From: Actinomycetota bacterium
GTDB lineage: Bacteria > Actinomycetota > Acidimicrobiia > Acidimicrobiales > Acidimicrobilacustridaceae
NCBI GenBank assembly: GCA_009705225.1
Contig: WLCQ01000003.1
Location: 1 to 44,310, forward strand
Direction of reading: 5' to 3'
Length of the DNA: 44,310 nt
Shown: positions 24,434-32,113 of the stretch, in pieces
Layout: every line of letters begins with the position of its first letter
How positions within the stretch are numbered: position 1 is the first letter of the stretch
Notes under the pieces: generated by a model
What the model saw: the letters and a program-made list of their open reading frames with translations, nothing else
The model's database searches: none
Told to the model about the DNA's origin: nothing
Translations under genes and position numbers: made by a program

Positions 24434-25060
24434 ATGAATCCCACTCTCCAACATGCCGCCGAAGCTGCTCGCGGCTTCATGCCTCCCGATGAAGGTCTGG
24501 CGCTGCACGACGCCGCGGCCACTGTGCCTGTTGGTGGTTCGCCCATGCTCGAGATCGGCAGTTACTGCGGCAAGTCCGGGATCTACCTCGGTGCCGCGGC
24601 GCAAGAGCGCGCCACGGTGTTGTTCGCTCTCGACCATCACCGTGGCTCCGAGGAGAACCAGCCGGGTTGGGAATGGCATGAACCCGACCTCGTCGATCCG
24701 GCCGTTGGTCGCATCGACACCCTGCCGAATTTCCGCCGCACAATTTTCGACGCCGGCCTCGAGGGAACAGTCATTGCGGTCGTCGGCGATTCACCCACAC
24801 TGGGTCGCCATTGGCAGATCCCGTTGTCGTTCCTGTTCATCGACGGCGGTCATGGTTCCGAACCGGCCCATCGTGATTTTGAACTCTGGACCCCATGGGT
24901 CGAGCGCGGTGGGCTGCTTGCCATTCACGACGTGTTCCCGGACCCGGCCGACGGTGGGCGCCCACCGTTCGAGATCTACTGCCGGGCCATCGAGTCGGGT
25001 GATTTCGTCGATGTGTCAGCCACCGGCTCGTTGCGGGTGCTGCGCCGGGTGCACGACTGA
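24434..25060 (+). CDS. Class I SAM-dependent methyltransferase-like protein
   Basis: The 208 residues have the class I methyltransferase outline of the Methyltransf_24-like group: 'LEIGSYCGKSGIYLG' is motif I, 'FALDHHRGS' the acidic strand 2 end, and LFIDGGHG the motif around strand 4. In this group the DGGH segment often binds a metal for sugar or catechol O-methylation. Substrate unknown. It starts 27 bases after gtrA and is convergent with the alpha/alpha-barrel gene, 13 bases away. A link to the minus-strand methyltransferase/GT4 cluster is likely but not proven by the order alone. Confidence 0.8.
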   Translation: MNPTLQHAAEAARGFMPPDEGLALHDAAATVPVGGSPMLEIGSYCGKSGIYLGAAAQERATVLFALDHHRGSEENQPGWEWHEPDLVDPAVGRIDTLPNFRRTIFDAGLEGTVIAVVGDSPTLGRHWQIPLSFLFIDGGHGSEPAHRDFELWTPWVERGGLLAIHDVFPDPADGGRPPFEIYCRAIESGDFVDVSATGSLRVLRRVHD

Positions 25061-25073
25061 TCGGTCGGCATGC

Positions 25074-26162
25074 TCAGTCGGCGTGGTCGTCGATCGGGGT
25101 GTCGGTGTCGAGGTCGACCAAGGGCGGAAGCGCGTGGTGGTCGATGAACAGACCAGAGGCTGCCGAGGTTCGGCTGAGCGCATCGGCGGCGAGAATGACC
25201 GCAGCGTCGGTGTAGGTGGTGCGTTCGTCGCCGGGGAAATGCACCTCATCGGGGAACACGATGCCGGTCCAGTAATGGCCGTCATGATCACGGAGTTTCT
25301 GGGCCCAGGAGAACATCTGCAGCGCGATGTCGCGATTGCCGACCGAGAGTTCGGCGATGAGGCATTCGCAGGTCTCGGCAGCCGTGACCCATGGGCGGTC
25401 GCTCACGCAACGAATGCCACGATCCTCGACGAGGAACGTGTTGCGTCGTGAGGCGAGCCGTTCACGGCCCTCCTCATCGGTAAGTACGCCGCCGAGCACC
25501 GGGTAGTACCAATCCATGGCCCAGCGGGCTTTGGGGGCGAACGCGTCGGGGGCGGAACCGAGACAATGGGAGCGCACGATCTGGGCCAGACGGGAAACGC
25601 TGAGTTCCCAGTCGGGTCGCTCATGGCCGAGCAGATTGGCGATGGCCACGGCGCAGCGAAGGCTGTGACAGATGCTTGATGAACCCGTGAGCAATGCGAA
25701 TGACCACGGCGTGCCATCGGCATGACGGGCCCAGAGGATCTCGCCCCGGGGAGTCTGCAGATCAAGAACGAAATCGATCGCCTTCTCGACAGTTGGCCAC
25801 ATCGACTCCACGAACACGAGGTCGCAACTCAGCAGCCAGTGATGCCAGACGCCGGCTGCGATGTAGGCGATGGTGTTGGCGTCGAGCTTGTCCTGTTCGA
25901 TGGAATCGGCGAGGTAGTACTGATGCCAGGAACCGTCTTCGCGCTGCACATCAACCAACCACTGATAGGCCCGAAGCGCTTCGTCGGTGAGGCCGGCAAG
26001 ATCGAGCGCCATCGCAGCTTCGACATGGTTCCAGGGGTCGGCATGGCCGCCCGGGAACCACTGGATCATGCCGTTGGGCAGCTGCCACGAAGCGATGGCC
26101 TCGGCGGTCTCGCGGACCTGCTCTGCGGTGATGATGCCTTCGACGGAGGGGATGATGGTCAT
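25074..26162 (-). CDS. Alpha/alpha-barrel 'prenyltransferase-like' protein
   Basis: This 362-residue soluble protein appears to be an alpha/alpha toroid related to prenyltransferase/squalene-cyclase repeats and some glycosidases. 'PNGMIQWFPGGHADPWNHVEAAMAL' near the N-terminus, 'QREDGSW' and 'DGHYWTGIVFPD' mark repeat units. Close relatives in mycobacteria are annotated 'prenyltransferase', but the DDxxD motif of true prenyltransferases is not seen, so the name is misleading. It overlaps the upstream methyltransferase by four bases (ATGA), which itself lies three bases after a GT4. The three are clearly one operon, probably modifying an envelope saccharide or lipid. The reaction is unknown. 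Confidence 0.75.
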   Translation of the reverse strand: MTIIPSVEGIITAEQVRETAEAIASWQLPNGMIQWFPGGHADPWNHVEAAMALDLAGLTDEALRAYQWLVDVQREDGSWHQYYLADSIEQDKLDANTIAYIAAGVWHHWLLSCDLVFVESMWPTVEKAIDFVLDLQTPRGEILWARHADGTPWSFALLTGSSSICHSLRCAVAIANLLGHERPDWELSVSRLAQIVRSHCLGSAPDAFAPKARWAMDWYYPVLGGVLTDEEGRERLASRRNTFLVEDRGIRCVSDRPWVTAAETCECLIAELSVGNRDIALQMFSWAQKLRDHDGHYWTGIVFPDEVHFPGDERTTYTDAAVILAADALSRTSAASGLFIDHHALPPLVDLDTDTPIDDHAD

Positions 26163-26923
26163 GCGGAGGCTCCCACGGTGGCGGTCCGACGGGTGGACGA
26201 GCCGGTGACCGGCTTGGTGGCGTAGACCACGAGTGATTTACCGAGCACCGGGTTGAGCAGACGTTCGGTGGTGCGGGTGATTGCCGGTGCGGTCATGATG
26301 TCCCACTCGAGCAGCTTGGTGTACTGCTTCACGAGGGGATTGCTGCTGTTGGTGGGCCCAACTGCACAGCGCAACCACCAATAGGGCGCATGGAGGGCGT
26401 GGGCCCGATGGGAAACGGTGGGGTTGAGGCCGGCGGTGCGCATCTTGTCGCGCAATTCGGATTCCGAGTAGATGCGCACATGCCCGCCGACCACGAAAGG
26501 AGCGTGGTATTCGTCGGAGAGCTTCCAGCAGATCTTCTCGGGCAGTTCGGCCGGGATGGTGATGGCAATGGTGCCGCCGGGGCGCAGTACCCGGGTGAGT
26601 TCGTCGAGGGCGGCCATGTCATCGGGGACATGCTCCATGACCTCCGACGCGATGATGCGATCGAAGGCGCCATCGGCGAACGGAAGCTGCGTGCCATCGC
26701 CGTTGACCGAGGTGCATGACAGTCCCGGGGCGATCTCGCCGGCCTCACGCATGGCGTCGGCGGTGTTCACCACCTGCACGAGTTCGGGATAGGCCATATC
26801 GCAGGCAACCACGGTGCTGCCCCGACGCAATGCTTCGAAGGCATGGCGGCCGAATCCACAACCGAGATCGAGCAGGCGATCGCCGGCCTGCAGGCCGAGT
26901 CGGTCGTAGTCGGCGGTGAGCAT
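26159..26923 (-). CDS. Class I SAM-dependent methyltransferase
   Basis: This 254-residue methyltransferase has a UbiE/Methyltransf_11-type core: LLDLGCGFGRHA (motif I, residues 19-29), 'VVACDMA' (motif II), 'LPFADGAFDRIIASEVMEHV' (strand 4 and following) and LRPGG (strand 5). The C-terminal third is extra and may bind the substrate. It sits between a GT4 (three bases upstream) and the alpha/alpha-barrel protein (four-base overlap) in a tight operon, so the acceptor is probably the glycan or lipid made by the GT4. Exact substrate unknown. Confidence 0.87.
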   Translation of the reverse strand: MLTADYDRLGLQAGDRLLDLGCGFGRHAFEALRRGSTVVACDMAYPELVQVVNTADAMREAGEIAPGLSCTSVNGDGTQLPFADGAFDRIIASEVMEHVPDDMAALDELTRVLRPGGTIAITIPAELPEKICWKLSDEYHAPFVVGGHVRIYSESELRDKMRTAGLNPTVSHRAHALHAPYWWLRCAVGPTNSSNPLVKQYTKLLEWDIMTAPAITRTTERLLNPVLGKSLVVYATKPVTGSSTRRTATVGASA

Positions 26924-26926
26924 GGC

Positions 26927-28303
26927 TCAGGCCCCGGTCTTCGGGAGTCGGGAGTGCTGATAGCGCGGAGCCGCGCCCGCGCCACCAGGACGGCGGGCCT
27001 GGATGGCGGCGGTCTCGGCCAGAAGTGCCCGGTAGTGCTCGACGGTGCCGACTGCCGTGTGGCGCCAGGTCCAGCGTTCGATCACGCGTTGGCGGCCGGC
27101 GGCACCGATGCGATCACGCAGTGCTTCGTCGTCGAGGGCCATGGCGATCTTGGCGGCCAAGGCCTCGCTGTCGCCCGGGGGAACGCACAGCGCAGTGTCG
27201 TTATCGGCACCAACGACCTCGGGGAGAGCTCCGCCAGTGGTGGCCACCAGCGGCACACCGCAGCTCATGGCCTCGATCGCCGGCAGGGAGAACCCCTCAT
27301 AGAGCGAAGGGACAACAGCGAGCTGTGCTTCGGAATACAGCTCGATGATGCGCTCCTCGGGAACGCCGGTGATGAACGTGACGGCGTCGCGCAGACCCAG
27401 TTCGTCGATGATGCGGGCCGAGGGGCCGCCCTCTTTGAGGCGCCCGATGACGACCAGTTCGATATGACGTTCGGTGCGGAGCTTGGCCACGGCCTCGAGC
27501 AGATAGCGCAGGCCCTTCATGGTGACGTCAGCGCTGGCGGTGGTGATGAGACGGCCGGGCACTCGCTTCACATGGGGCTGCGGCTTGAAGAGTTCCTGAT
27601 CGACGCCGACCGGCACCACATGTAGACGATCGAGCGGAACGTTCTGATCGGCGTGGATGTCCTTCAGGGAGTTCTGCGACACGGTGATGACCCGCGGCAT
27701 GCGTGAGGCCACGCGGGTCTGCATCTTGGTGAAGCCGTACCAACGACCCTTCGAGAACCGCTTGAAGGCGGTCTCGGCGTGTTCCATCTCGAGACGGCGA
27801 TCGACAGTGATGGGATGGTGGATGGTGGCGAGCACTGGGAGGCCAACTCGTTCCATGGCCAGCAGTCCGTAACCGAGACACTGGTTGTCCTGAACGAGAT
27901 CGAACTCATTGACCCGGCGGCGCAGATGTTGGAACGCGCGCACGCTGAAGGCGAGCGGCTCGGGGAAGCTGCCTCCCATGAAGGAGCTGACCTCGACGAG
28001 ATCGCCGAGGCTCTTGATCTCCCAGGGGCCGGGCAGGCGCATCGGATACTGGTCGTTGTAGATGTCGAGACTGGGTAGGTCGATGAGCGGCACCCGGGGG
28101 TCGACGATCGGATACGGCTGCCCGCTGAGCACCTCGACCTCGTGCCCGAGATCGAGCAGGGCCTTGGTGAGATGGCGGGTATAGACCCCCTGGCCGCCCA
28201 CATGGGGCTTGCCACGGTAGGTCAGGAACGCGATGCGCAGCGGAAGATCGCCGTCAGCAGCGGTGCGTCCCGAGGTTCGGGGGGCATCTGCGGTGGGGGA
28301 CAT
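26927..28303 (-). CDS. Glycosyltransferase family 4 protein
   Basis: This is a 458-residue GT-B glycosyltransferase. 'GKPHVGGQGVYTRHL' is the N-terminal GG loop, and 'EGFSLPAIE' is the E-x7-E nucleotide-sugar motif followed by PLVATTGGALPEVVG. It is longer than the GT4 at 5261 and only distantly similar to it. It is the first gene of a minus-strand trio with a methyltransferase and an alpha/alpha-barrel protein; such trios recur in actinobacteria, from memory of mycobacterial genomes. Starts with ATG at 28303. Donor and acceptor are unknown; cell-envelope glycan or glycolipid is the likely setting. Confidence 0.88.
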   Translation of the reverse strand: MSPTADAPRTSGRTAADGDLPLRIAFLTYRGKPHVGGQGVYTRHLTKALLDLGHEVEVLSGQPYPIVDPRVPLIDLPSLDIYNDQYPMRLPGPWEIKSLGDLVEVSSFMGGSFPEPLAFSVRAFQHLRRRVNEFDLVQDNQCLGYGLLAMERVGLPVLATIHHPITVDRRLEMEHAETAFKRFSKGRWYGFTKMQTRVASRMPRVITVSQNSLKDIHADQNVPLDRLHVVPVGVDQELFKPQPHVKRVPGRLITTASADVTMKGLRYLLEAVAKLRTERHIELVVIGRLKEGGPSARIIDELGLRDAVTFITGVPEERIIELYSEAQLAVVPSLYEGFSLPAIEAMSCGVPLVATTGGALPEVVGADNDTALCVPPGDSEALAAKIAMALDDEALRDRIGAAGRQRVIERWTWRHTAVGTVEHYRALLAETAAIQARRPGGAGAAPRYQHSRLPKTGA

Positions 28304-28337
28304 GAGTCGTCAAGTCTCCCCGCCCACCCTGTACGGG

Positions 28338-29828
28338 TCAAGATGAGAGGGAGTCAGATGACCGTCGCCGCCCCGGGACCGGGCGTCCGAGCGCCAGCCA
28401 CCAGGCCAGCGCCACGAGCAGCGCTGAGGCCCCCACCATGGGATTCGGGCCCATCCGGGTGGCAATGGTGTCCCCTGAGCGCATCCCGACCTCATGCTCC
28501 AGGACGGCTCGTTCGGAGATGCCGGTGCGGTCGATCAATCGCCCAGCGGGGTTGACGATCGCGCTGAACCCGGTCGGGGCGGCCTGCAGCACCCAGCGGT
28601 CGTTCTCGATGGCCCGGAGCCTGCTGGAGGCCACCTGCTGGGACTGGACCTCGGTGAGCCAGTAGCTCGAACCGTTGGTCGGATTGAGCAGGATCTCCCC
28701 GCCGTGGAGCACGCCATCGCGGCCGCGGTTGGTGAAGAAGATCTCCCAGGAGATCGCCACGGCGAGCGATCCGGCTGGGGTGTGCAGCACTGCCGGGCCG
28801 GTTCCGGCGCGGGCATCACGCACCGGCAGTCCGCTGTTCGAACCCCCCGCCCATTCGATGAACGAGCGCATCGGCACGTATTCGCCGAACGGCACGCGGC
28901 GAACCTTCTCGTAACGCTCACCTTCGGAACCATCGGGCAGGTACACCTGGGCGACATTGGTGAATGTGTGAGCGTCGACGCCTTCAGTCACCCCGGCGAC
29001 GAGAGTTGTGTCGAGTTTTTCGGCAAGAGCCGAGAGGGCCGCGCCCTGCAGATTCGCTCCGATCGGCCCCTCGACATCGACGACGTTCTCGGGCCACACC
29101 ACGAGATCCACAGGAGTGTGGACATCGGCGCTGGCATCGAGATGACGACGGAACACCGCCAGGGAATCGGAGGTGGCGGCGTGGGTGCCCTGCGGTCCAC
29201 CGCCCTGCACCACCGCAGCCCGGATCACCCGCACCTCATCACCCCTTGGTGCCACCATGGCGAATCCCCAAAGGGCAACGACGAATGCCAGTGCGCCGCA
29301 TGCGACGACCCACCGACGTTCCCACGCCGCCGAGAGCGACACGCCCACAAGCGCCACAGCGAACACCACGCCGATTGCGCACAGCACCCGGGCGATCTGA
29401 CCGAGCGGCGCGGCGGCTTGGCTCATTGCCGTGGTGGCTAGTGGCACGCCGCCGAACGGAAGGGTCCAGCGGGTGATCTCGGCGAGGGTGAATGCGGCCG
29501 GCACGGCGATCCATCGGATCCAACTACGCGAGGCCTGACCTGGCACCGCGACGCCGGCGAGGCCGACCATGGCGGCGTAGACGATGACGGCGATCGGATA
29601 CCCGACGGCGGTGAGTTCGACCATCCAGAGCATGGTGGGGGCGAACCAGGCCACCGCCATGAGAAAGGACCGCAGGAAGCGGGCCCGGGGCCGGGCGCCG
29701 GCGAGAAGCTGATCCCAGATGGCGACACCGATGAATGCCGCCGGCCACCATCCGAACGGCGGAACCGAAGCTGCCAGCAGCAACCCAGCGAGGATCGCCA
29801 GCGCTGGACCGCGCACGCGCGTTCCCAT
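28338..29828 (-). CDS. lnt: Apolipoprotein N-acyltransferase homologue with Ser at the catalytic Cys site
   Basis: This polytopic protein has 496 residues: six or so N-terminal helices, an extracytoplasmic nitrilase domain (about 200-465) and a last helix before the C-terminus. Lnt attaches the third acyl chain to lipoproteins using a Glu-Lys-Cys triad. E247 (VVWPEN) and K308 (YEKV) are present, but the Cys position is S360 (AVAISWE; usual form CYE or CFE). The codon is TCC, one base from a Cys codon. Similar actinobacterial proteins may share this change, so it may be a lineage variant and not a defect. It shares one base with the upstream PCuAC-like gene (TGATG). Family certain; activity uncertain. 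Confidence 0.82.
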   Translation of the reverse strand: MGTRVRGPALAILAGLLLAASVPPFGWWPAAFIGVAIWDQLLAGARPRARFLRSFLMAVAWFAPTMLWMVELTAVGYPIAVIVYAAMVGLAGVAVPGQASRSWIRWIAVPAAFTLAEITRWTLPFGGVPLATTAMSQAAAPLGQIARVLCAIGVVFAVALVGVSLSAAWERRWVVACGALAFVVALWGFAMVAPRGDEVRVIRAAVVQGGGPQGTHAATSDSLAVFRRHLDASADVHTPVDLVVWPENVVDVEGPIGANLQGAALSALAEKLDTTLVAGVTEGVDAHTFTNVAQVYLPDGSEGERYEKVRRVPFGEYVPMRSFIEWAGGSNSGLPVRDARAGTGPAVLHTPAGSLAVAISWEIFFTNRGRDGVLHGGEILLNPTNGSSYWLTEVQSQQVASSRLRAIENDRWVLQAAPTGFSAIVNPAGRLIDRTGISERAVLEHEVGMRSGDTIATRMGPNPMVGASALLVALAWWLALGRPVPGRRRSSDSLSS

Positions 29829-30400
29829 CAGTTGCCGTTCGAAACCTTCAGGCGGGGCGGCAGCAGACGGTCGGCGATGGTTTCGTAGGTCTGAGCCTCG
29901 GCCTGAACGGTCCGGGTGCCGGAGCGTTCGAACACGAGGGTGATCGCAATGGACTGACCGACTCGAAGCGGTTCGACGAGGCCGCTCAGCAGGAGCTGAT
30001 CGCCACCGGGCTGCATGCGCAGATCGCCGAATCCGGGGACATCGAGACGATCAACGGTGACGGGGTGACCAACGGTCTGGGTGCCGTCGCTGGGCTGGGA
30101 GGTCTGCCACTGTTGAAGCACCACGGTGGCCGCGGCGGGGGTAGATGCGCTGAGCAGTACGTCCGAGCCGCCGCCGTTATGCAGCCAGACGTACGCCGCG
30201 GTCGGGTCGCCCTCGGATGCCACGAGCGGGGTGCGGACCTCGATGGCCACCGGAGGCTTGGAGAAGGGATGGATGATGGCGACGAACACGAGGAGGCCGG
30301 CACAGAACAGCACCACCAGCACGGGCGCGGCGCGCCGGATTCGGGCGTAGATGTCGGTGCGGGGCGCGGGCACGGGTGTTGGCGGTTCGGGCGTAGTCAT
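29828..30400 (-). CDS. PCuAC-like (DUF461) membrane-anchored protein without copper ligands
   Basis: This is a 190-residue protein with one N-terminal helix (about 24-45) and an extracytoplasmic beta domain. The order 'AAYVWLHNGG', 'ASTPAAATVVL', MQPGG, LLLSGLVEPLRVGQ and 'ITLVFERSGT' follows the PCu(A)C copper-chaperone family. The copper ligands expected in that family (His after the TP-A-A strand and HxM after the PGG) read QQW and DQLLL here, so copper binding is doubtful. The ORF track starts at 30505 inside the neighbouring esterase; the ATG at 30400 is preferred. It is coupled to lnt by a one-base overlap. Role unknown. Confidence 0.65.
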   Translation of the reverse strand: MTTPEPPTPVPAPRTDIYARIRRAAPVLVVLFCAGLLVFVAIIHPFSKPPVAIEVRTPLVASEGDPTAAYVWLHNGGGSDVLLSASTPAAATVVLQQWQTSQPSDGTQTVGHPVTVDRLDVPGFGDLRMQPGGDQLLLSGLVEPLRVGQSIAITLVFERSGTRTVQAEAQTYETIADRLLPPRLKVSNGN

Positions 30401-30480
30401 GGGGTCTTTCGGTGATGGCGAGGTGTGTGCATCCTTGTCCCGATCGCGACCGGAGGTCAGATCGGACGGCACCGATTCGC

Positions 30481-31125
30481 TCAGAGATCGAGCGCGGTGA
30501 GCCACTCTCCGAGTGGTTCGAGCAACACCGGCCCGAGATGATGGCCACCCTCGACATCAACCCAGGTGACCTCCGCCCCCGAGCGTTCGAGGAACTTCGC
30601 GGCGGCGCGGCCGCGGGTTTGTTCGACCTGGGCGTCATGGCGACCGTGCACGATGAGTGCCTGGATGCCCTCGACACGCGTGGCGTCGATCTCATCTCGA
30701 TGCAGCAGGTACGGCGAGATCGCCGCGATCGCCCGAGGTCGGATGGAGACGGTGCGATCGAGTGCGACGTTAAGTGCCAGCGCGCCGCCCTGGGAGAATC
30801 CGCCGAGCACGAGGCGGTCGGGGGTCAGCCCGCTGGCCTCGAGTGCGGCGGACATCGCCAGGTCAACCGCATGGATGCTCGCTGTGACCTCGGCGAGATC
30901 AGGTCCGTTCTCGTCGACGTGGTACCAGCAGAGGTTCTCCTCGTGCTCGATCCGCGGTCGTGGTGACACGATCCGCCAACTGGCTTCTGGGTCGAACATC
31001 ATCGCCCGGGACAGGAAGCGCTCGGGGCGGTCTCCGAACCCGGGAAGCAGGAAGAGCATGCGGTCGGCATCCTCGGGCCCGCTGAGAACGAGTTCGAGAG
31101 GTTCTGATTCTGACGGGGCGCTCAT
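30481..31125 (-). CDS. Serine esterase / phospholipase-carboxylesterase family
   Basis: This cytoplasmic alpha/beta hydrolase has 214 residues, the typical length of the carboxylesterase type 2 family. The nucleophile is S111 in GFSQGG, the acid is D164 in VHGRHD and the base is a His at 195-196 in GGHHLG. PGFGD near residue 28 forms the oxyanion loop. It is on the same strand as the PCuAC-like gene 80 bases downstream and the NlpC/P60 gene 117 bases upstream, but the gap upstream holds a hairpin, so it may have its own promoter. Substrate not determinable. Confidence 0.88.
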   Translation of the reverse strand: MSAPSESEPLELVLSGPEDADRMLFLLPGFGDRPERFLSRAMMFDPEASWRIVSPRPRIEHEENLCWYHVDENGPDLAEVTASIHAVDLAMSAALEASGLTPDRLVLGGFSQGGALALNVALDRTVSIRPRAIAAISPYLLHRDEIDATRVEGIQALIVHGRHDAQVEQTRGRAAAKFLERSGAEVTWVDVEGGHHLGPVLLEPLGEWLTALDL

Positions 31126-31204
31126 ATCCGCCCGAAACTATCGGGGATGGCTGCTTCGGGAAGCCCGCTCAGGGACGAGAAATTCACCGAAGCCTGAGGC
31201 AACA

Positions 31205-31238
31205 AAGCTTGCACAGCCAAGCTTGGAACAGCCAAGCC
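31205..31238 (-). terminator. Hairpin and tandem AGCTTGGCTGT repeats after the NlpC/P60 gene
   Basis: On the minus strand AAGCTTG-GCTGTG-CAAGCTT forms a seven-pair stem (31224 down to 31205) followed by TGTTG, placed just after the NlpC/P60 stop. It is a plausible terminator though its U-run is poor. The hairpin is built from a tandem repeat of about 14 bases (AGCTTGGCTGTxCA), with two good copies and a partial third. Confidence 0.5.
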
Positions 31239-31242
31239 TGGG

Positions 31243-31977
31243 TTAGGGCAGGCGGGCGGCGGCGACCGATGCGCCGGTCCACCACCAGATGCTGTCGTAG
31301 CGCACCGAGCCACCGCCATTGGGGGCGTGGATCATCATGCCGTCGCCCAGGTACAGGCCGACGTGGTCAGGAGCGCCGCCGCCGAATCCCCAATTGAAGA
31401 CGAGGTCGCCGGGCTGCAGTTGATCCATTGGGATGTGGATCGTGGTGGCCCACTGGGCACCGCTGTAGTGCGGCAGTTCGATGCCGGCCTGGAGGTAGAC
31501 CCATCGGGTGAAACCGGAACAATCGAAGGCGTAGGGGCCGGCGGAGCCATAGGAGTAGGGGGCACCGAGCTTGGACCGTGCTGCGGCGATTGCGGTTGCG
31601 ATCGCTTCCTGACGGGGATCGGGGGCAGGAGCAACTGGTTCAGCCGCGGCGGGCGTTGCGGGCGTTGCGGACGTTGCGAGAACGGGTGTCACGAGGGCTG
31701 GGGCTTCGATGAGTGGGGCCACGATCATCGGCTCAGCGCCGGGCTGGTGCAGAGCGGTACCGCTCCCGGGGCTGGCGAGAACGATGGGCGCATCGGTGGT
31801 GAGTACTGCCGCAGGGGTGTACTCGCCGGTGACCGATCGGGCGCTGGCGGCCGGCGCTGCAGCAAGCGCGCAGCTGAACGCAGCAATGACAGCGAAGACA
31901 CGGAACGCCCCGGAGATCCGGCGACGGATCAGGGTCTGCGGCCAGTTCGGCAGCTGAAGGAGGAGGTGCGCTCTCAT
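31243..31977 (-). CDS. NlpC/P60 family peptidoglycan endopeptidase
   Basis: This is a 244-residue secreted cell-wall hydrolase. A signal or anchor segment lies at about 24-47 (ends ASA), then a Pro/Ala/Thr-rich linker to about 122 and a C-terminal NlpC/P60 domain. The catalytic residues are C153 (FDCSGF), H205 (DHVGLYLG) and H217 (IHAPNGGG). These enzymes cleave the D-Glu to diamino acid bond in wall peptides during growth and division. The upstream region carries a 20-bp tandem repeat that may bind a regulator. The gene is unlinked in function to the heme genes beyond it. Confidence 0.92.
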   Translation of the reverse strand: MRAHLLLQLPNWPQTLIRRRISGAFRVFAVIAAFSCALAAAPAASARSVTGEYTPAAVLTTDAPIVLASPGSGTALHQPGAEPMIVAPLIEAPALVTPVLATSATPATPAAAEPVAPAPDPRQEAIATAIAAARSKLGAPYSYGSAGPYAFDCSGFTRWVYLQAGIELPHYSGAQWATTIHIPMDQLQPGDLVFNWGFGGGAPDHVGLYLGDGMMIHAPNGGGSVRYDSIWWWTGASVAAARLP

Positions 31978-32018
31978 TGTTGCGAAAGTGTTGCAGTTTC
32001 ATCGCAGGAATGCAACGC

Positions 32019-32058
32019 AATCCGTAACATTTCGAGTGATTCCGTAATATTTGGAACT
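32019..32058. promoter_or_regulatory. 20-bp tandem repeat upstream of the NlpC/P60 gene
   Basis: Two adjacent 20-base copies lie 42 bases before the start codon: AATCCGTAACATTTCGAGTG and ATTCCGTAATATTTGGAACT. Read on the coding strand both contain AAATRTTACGGAWT. The 20-base spacing places the copies on nearly the same helix face, so they look like paired operator half-sites rather than slippage, and they sit where a promoter is expected. The AT-rich core stands out from its high-GC surroundings. The binding protein is unknown. Confidence 0.5.
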
Positions 32059-32113
32059 GATCGACTGGGTTTTCCCCGGTCGTGATCAAGGCCTCAATCA
32101 GCGTGGAAATACG

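Noticed and set aside
28966-29480. Plus-strand ORFs over the lnt region
   Set aside because: They are shadows of the minus-strand lnt frame, rich in Arg/Pro and without domains.
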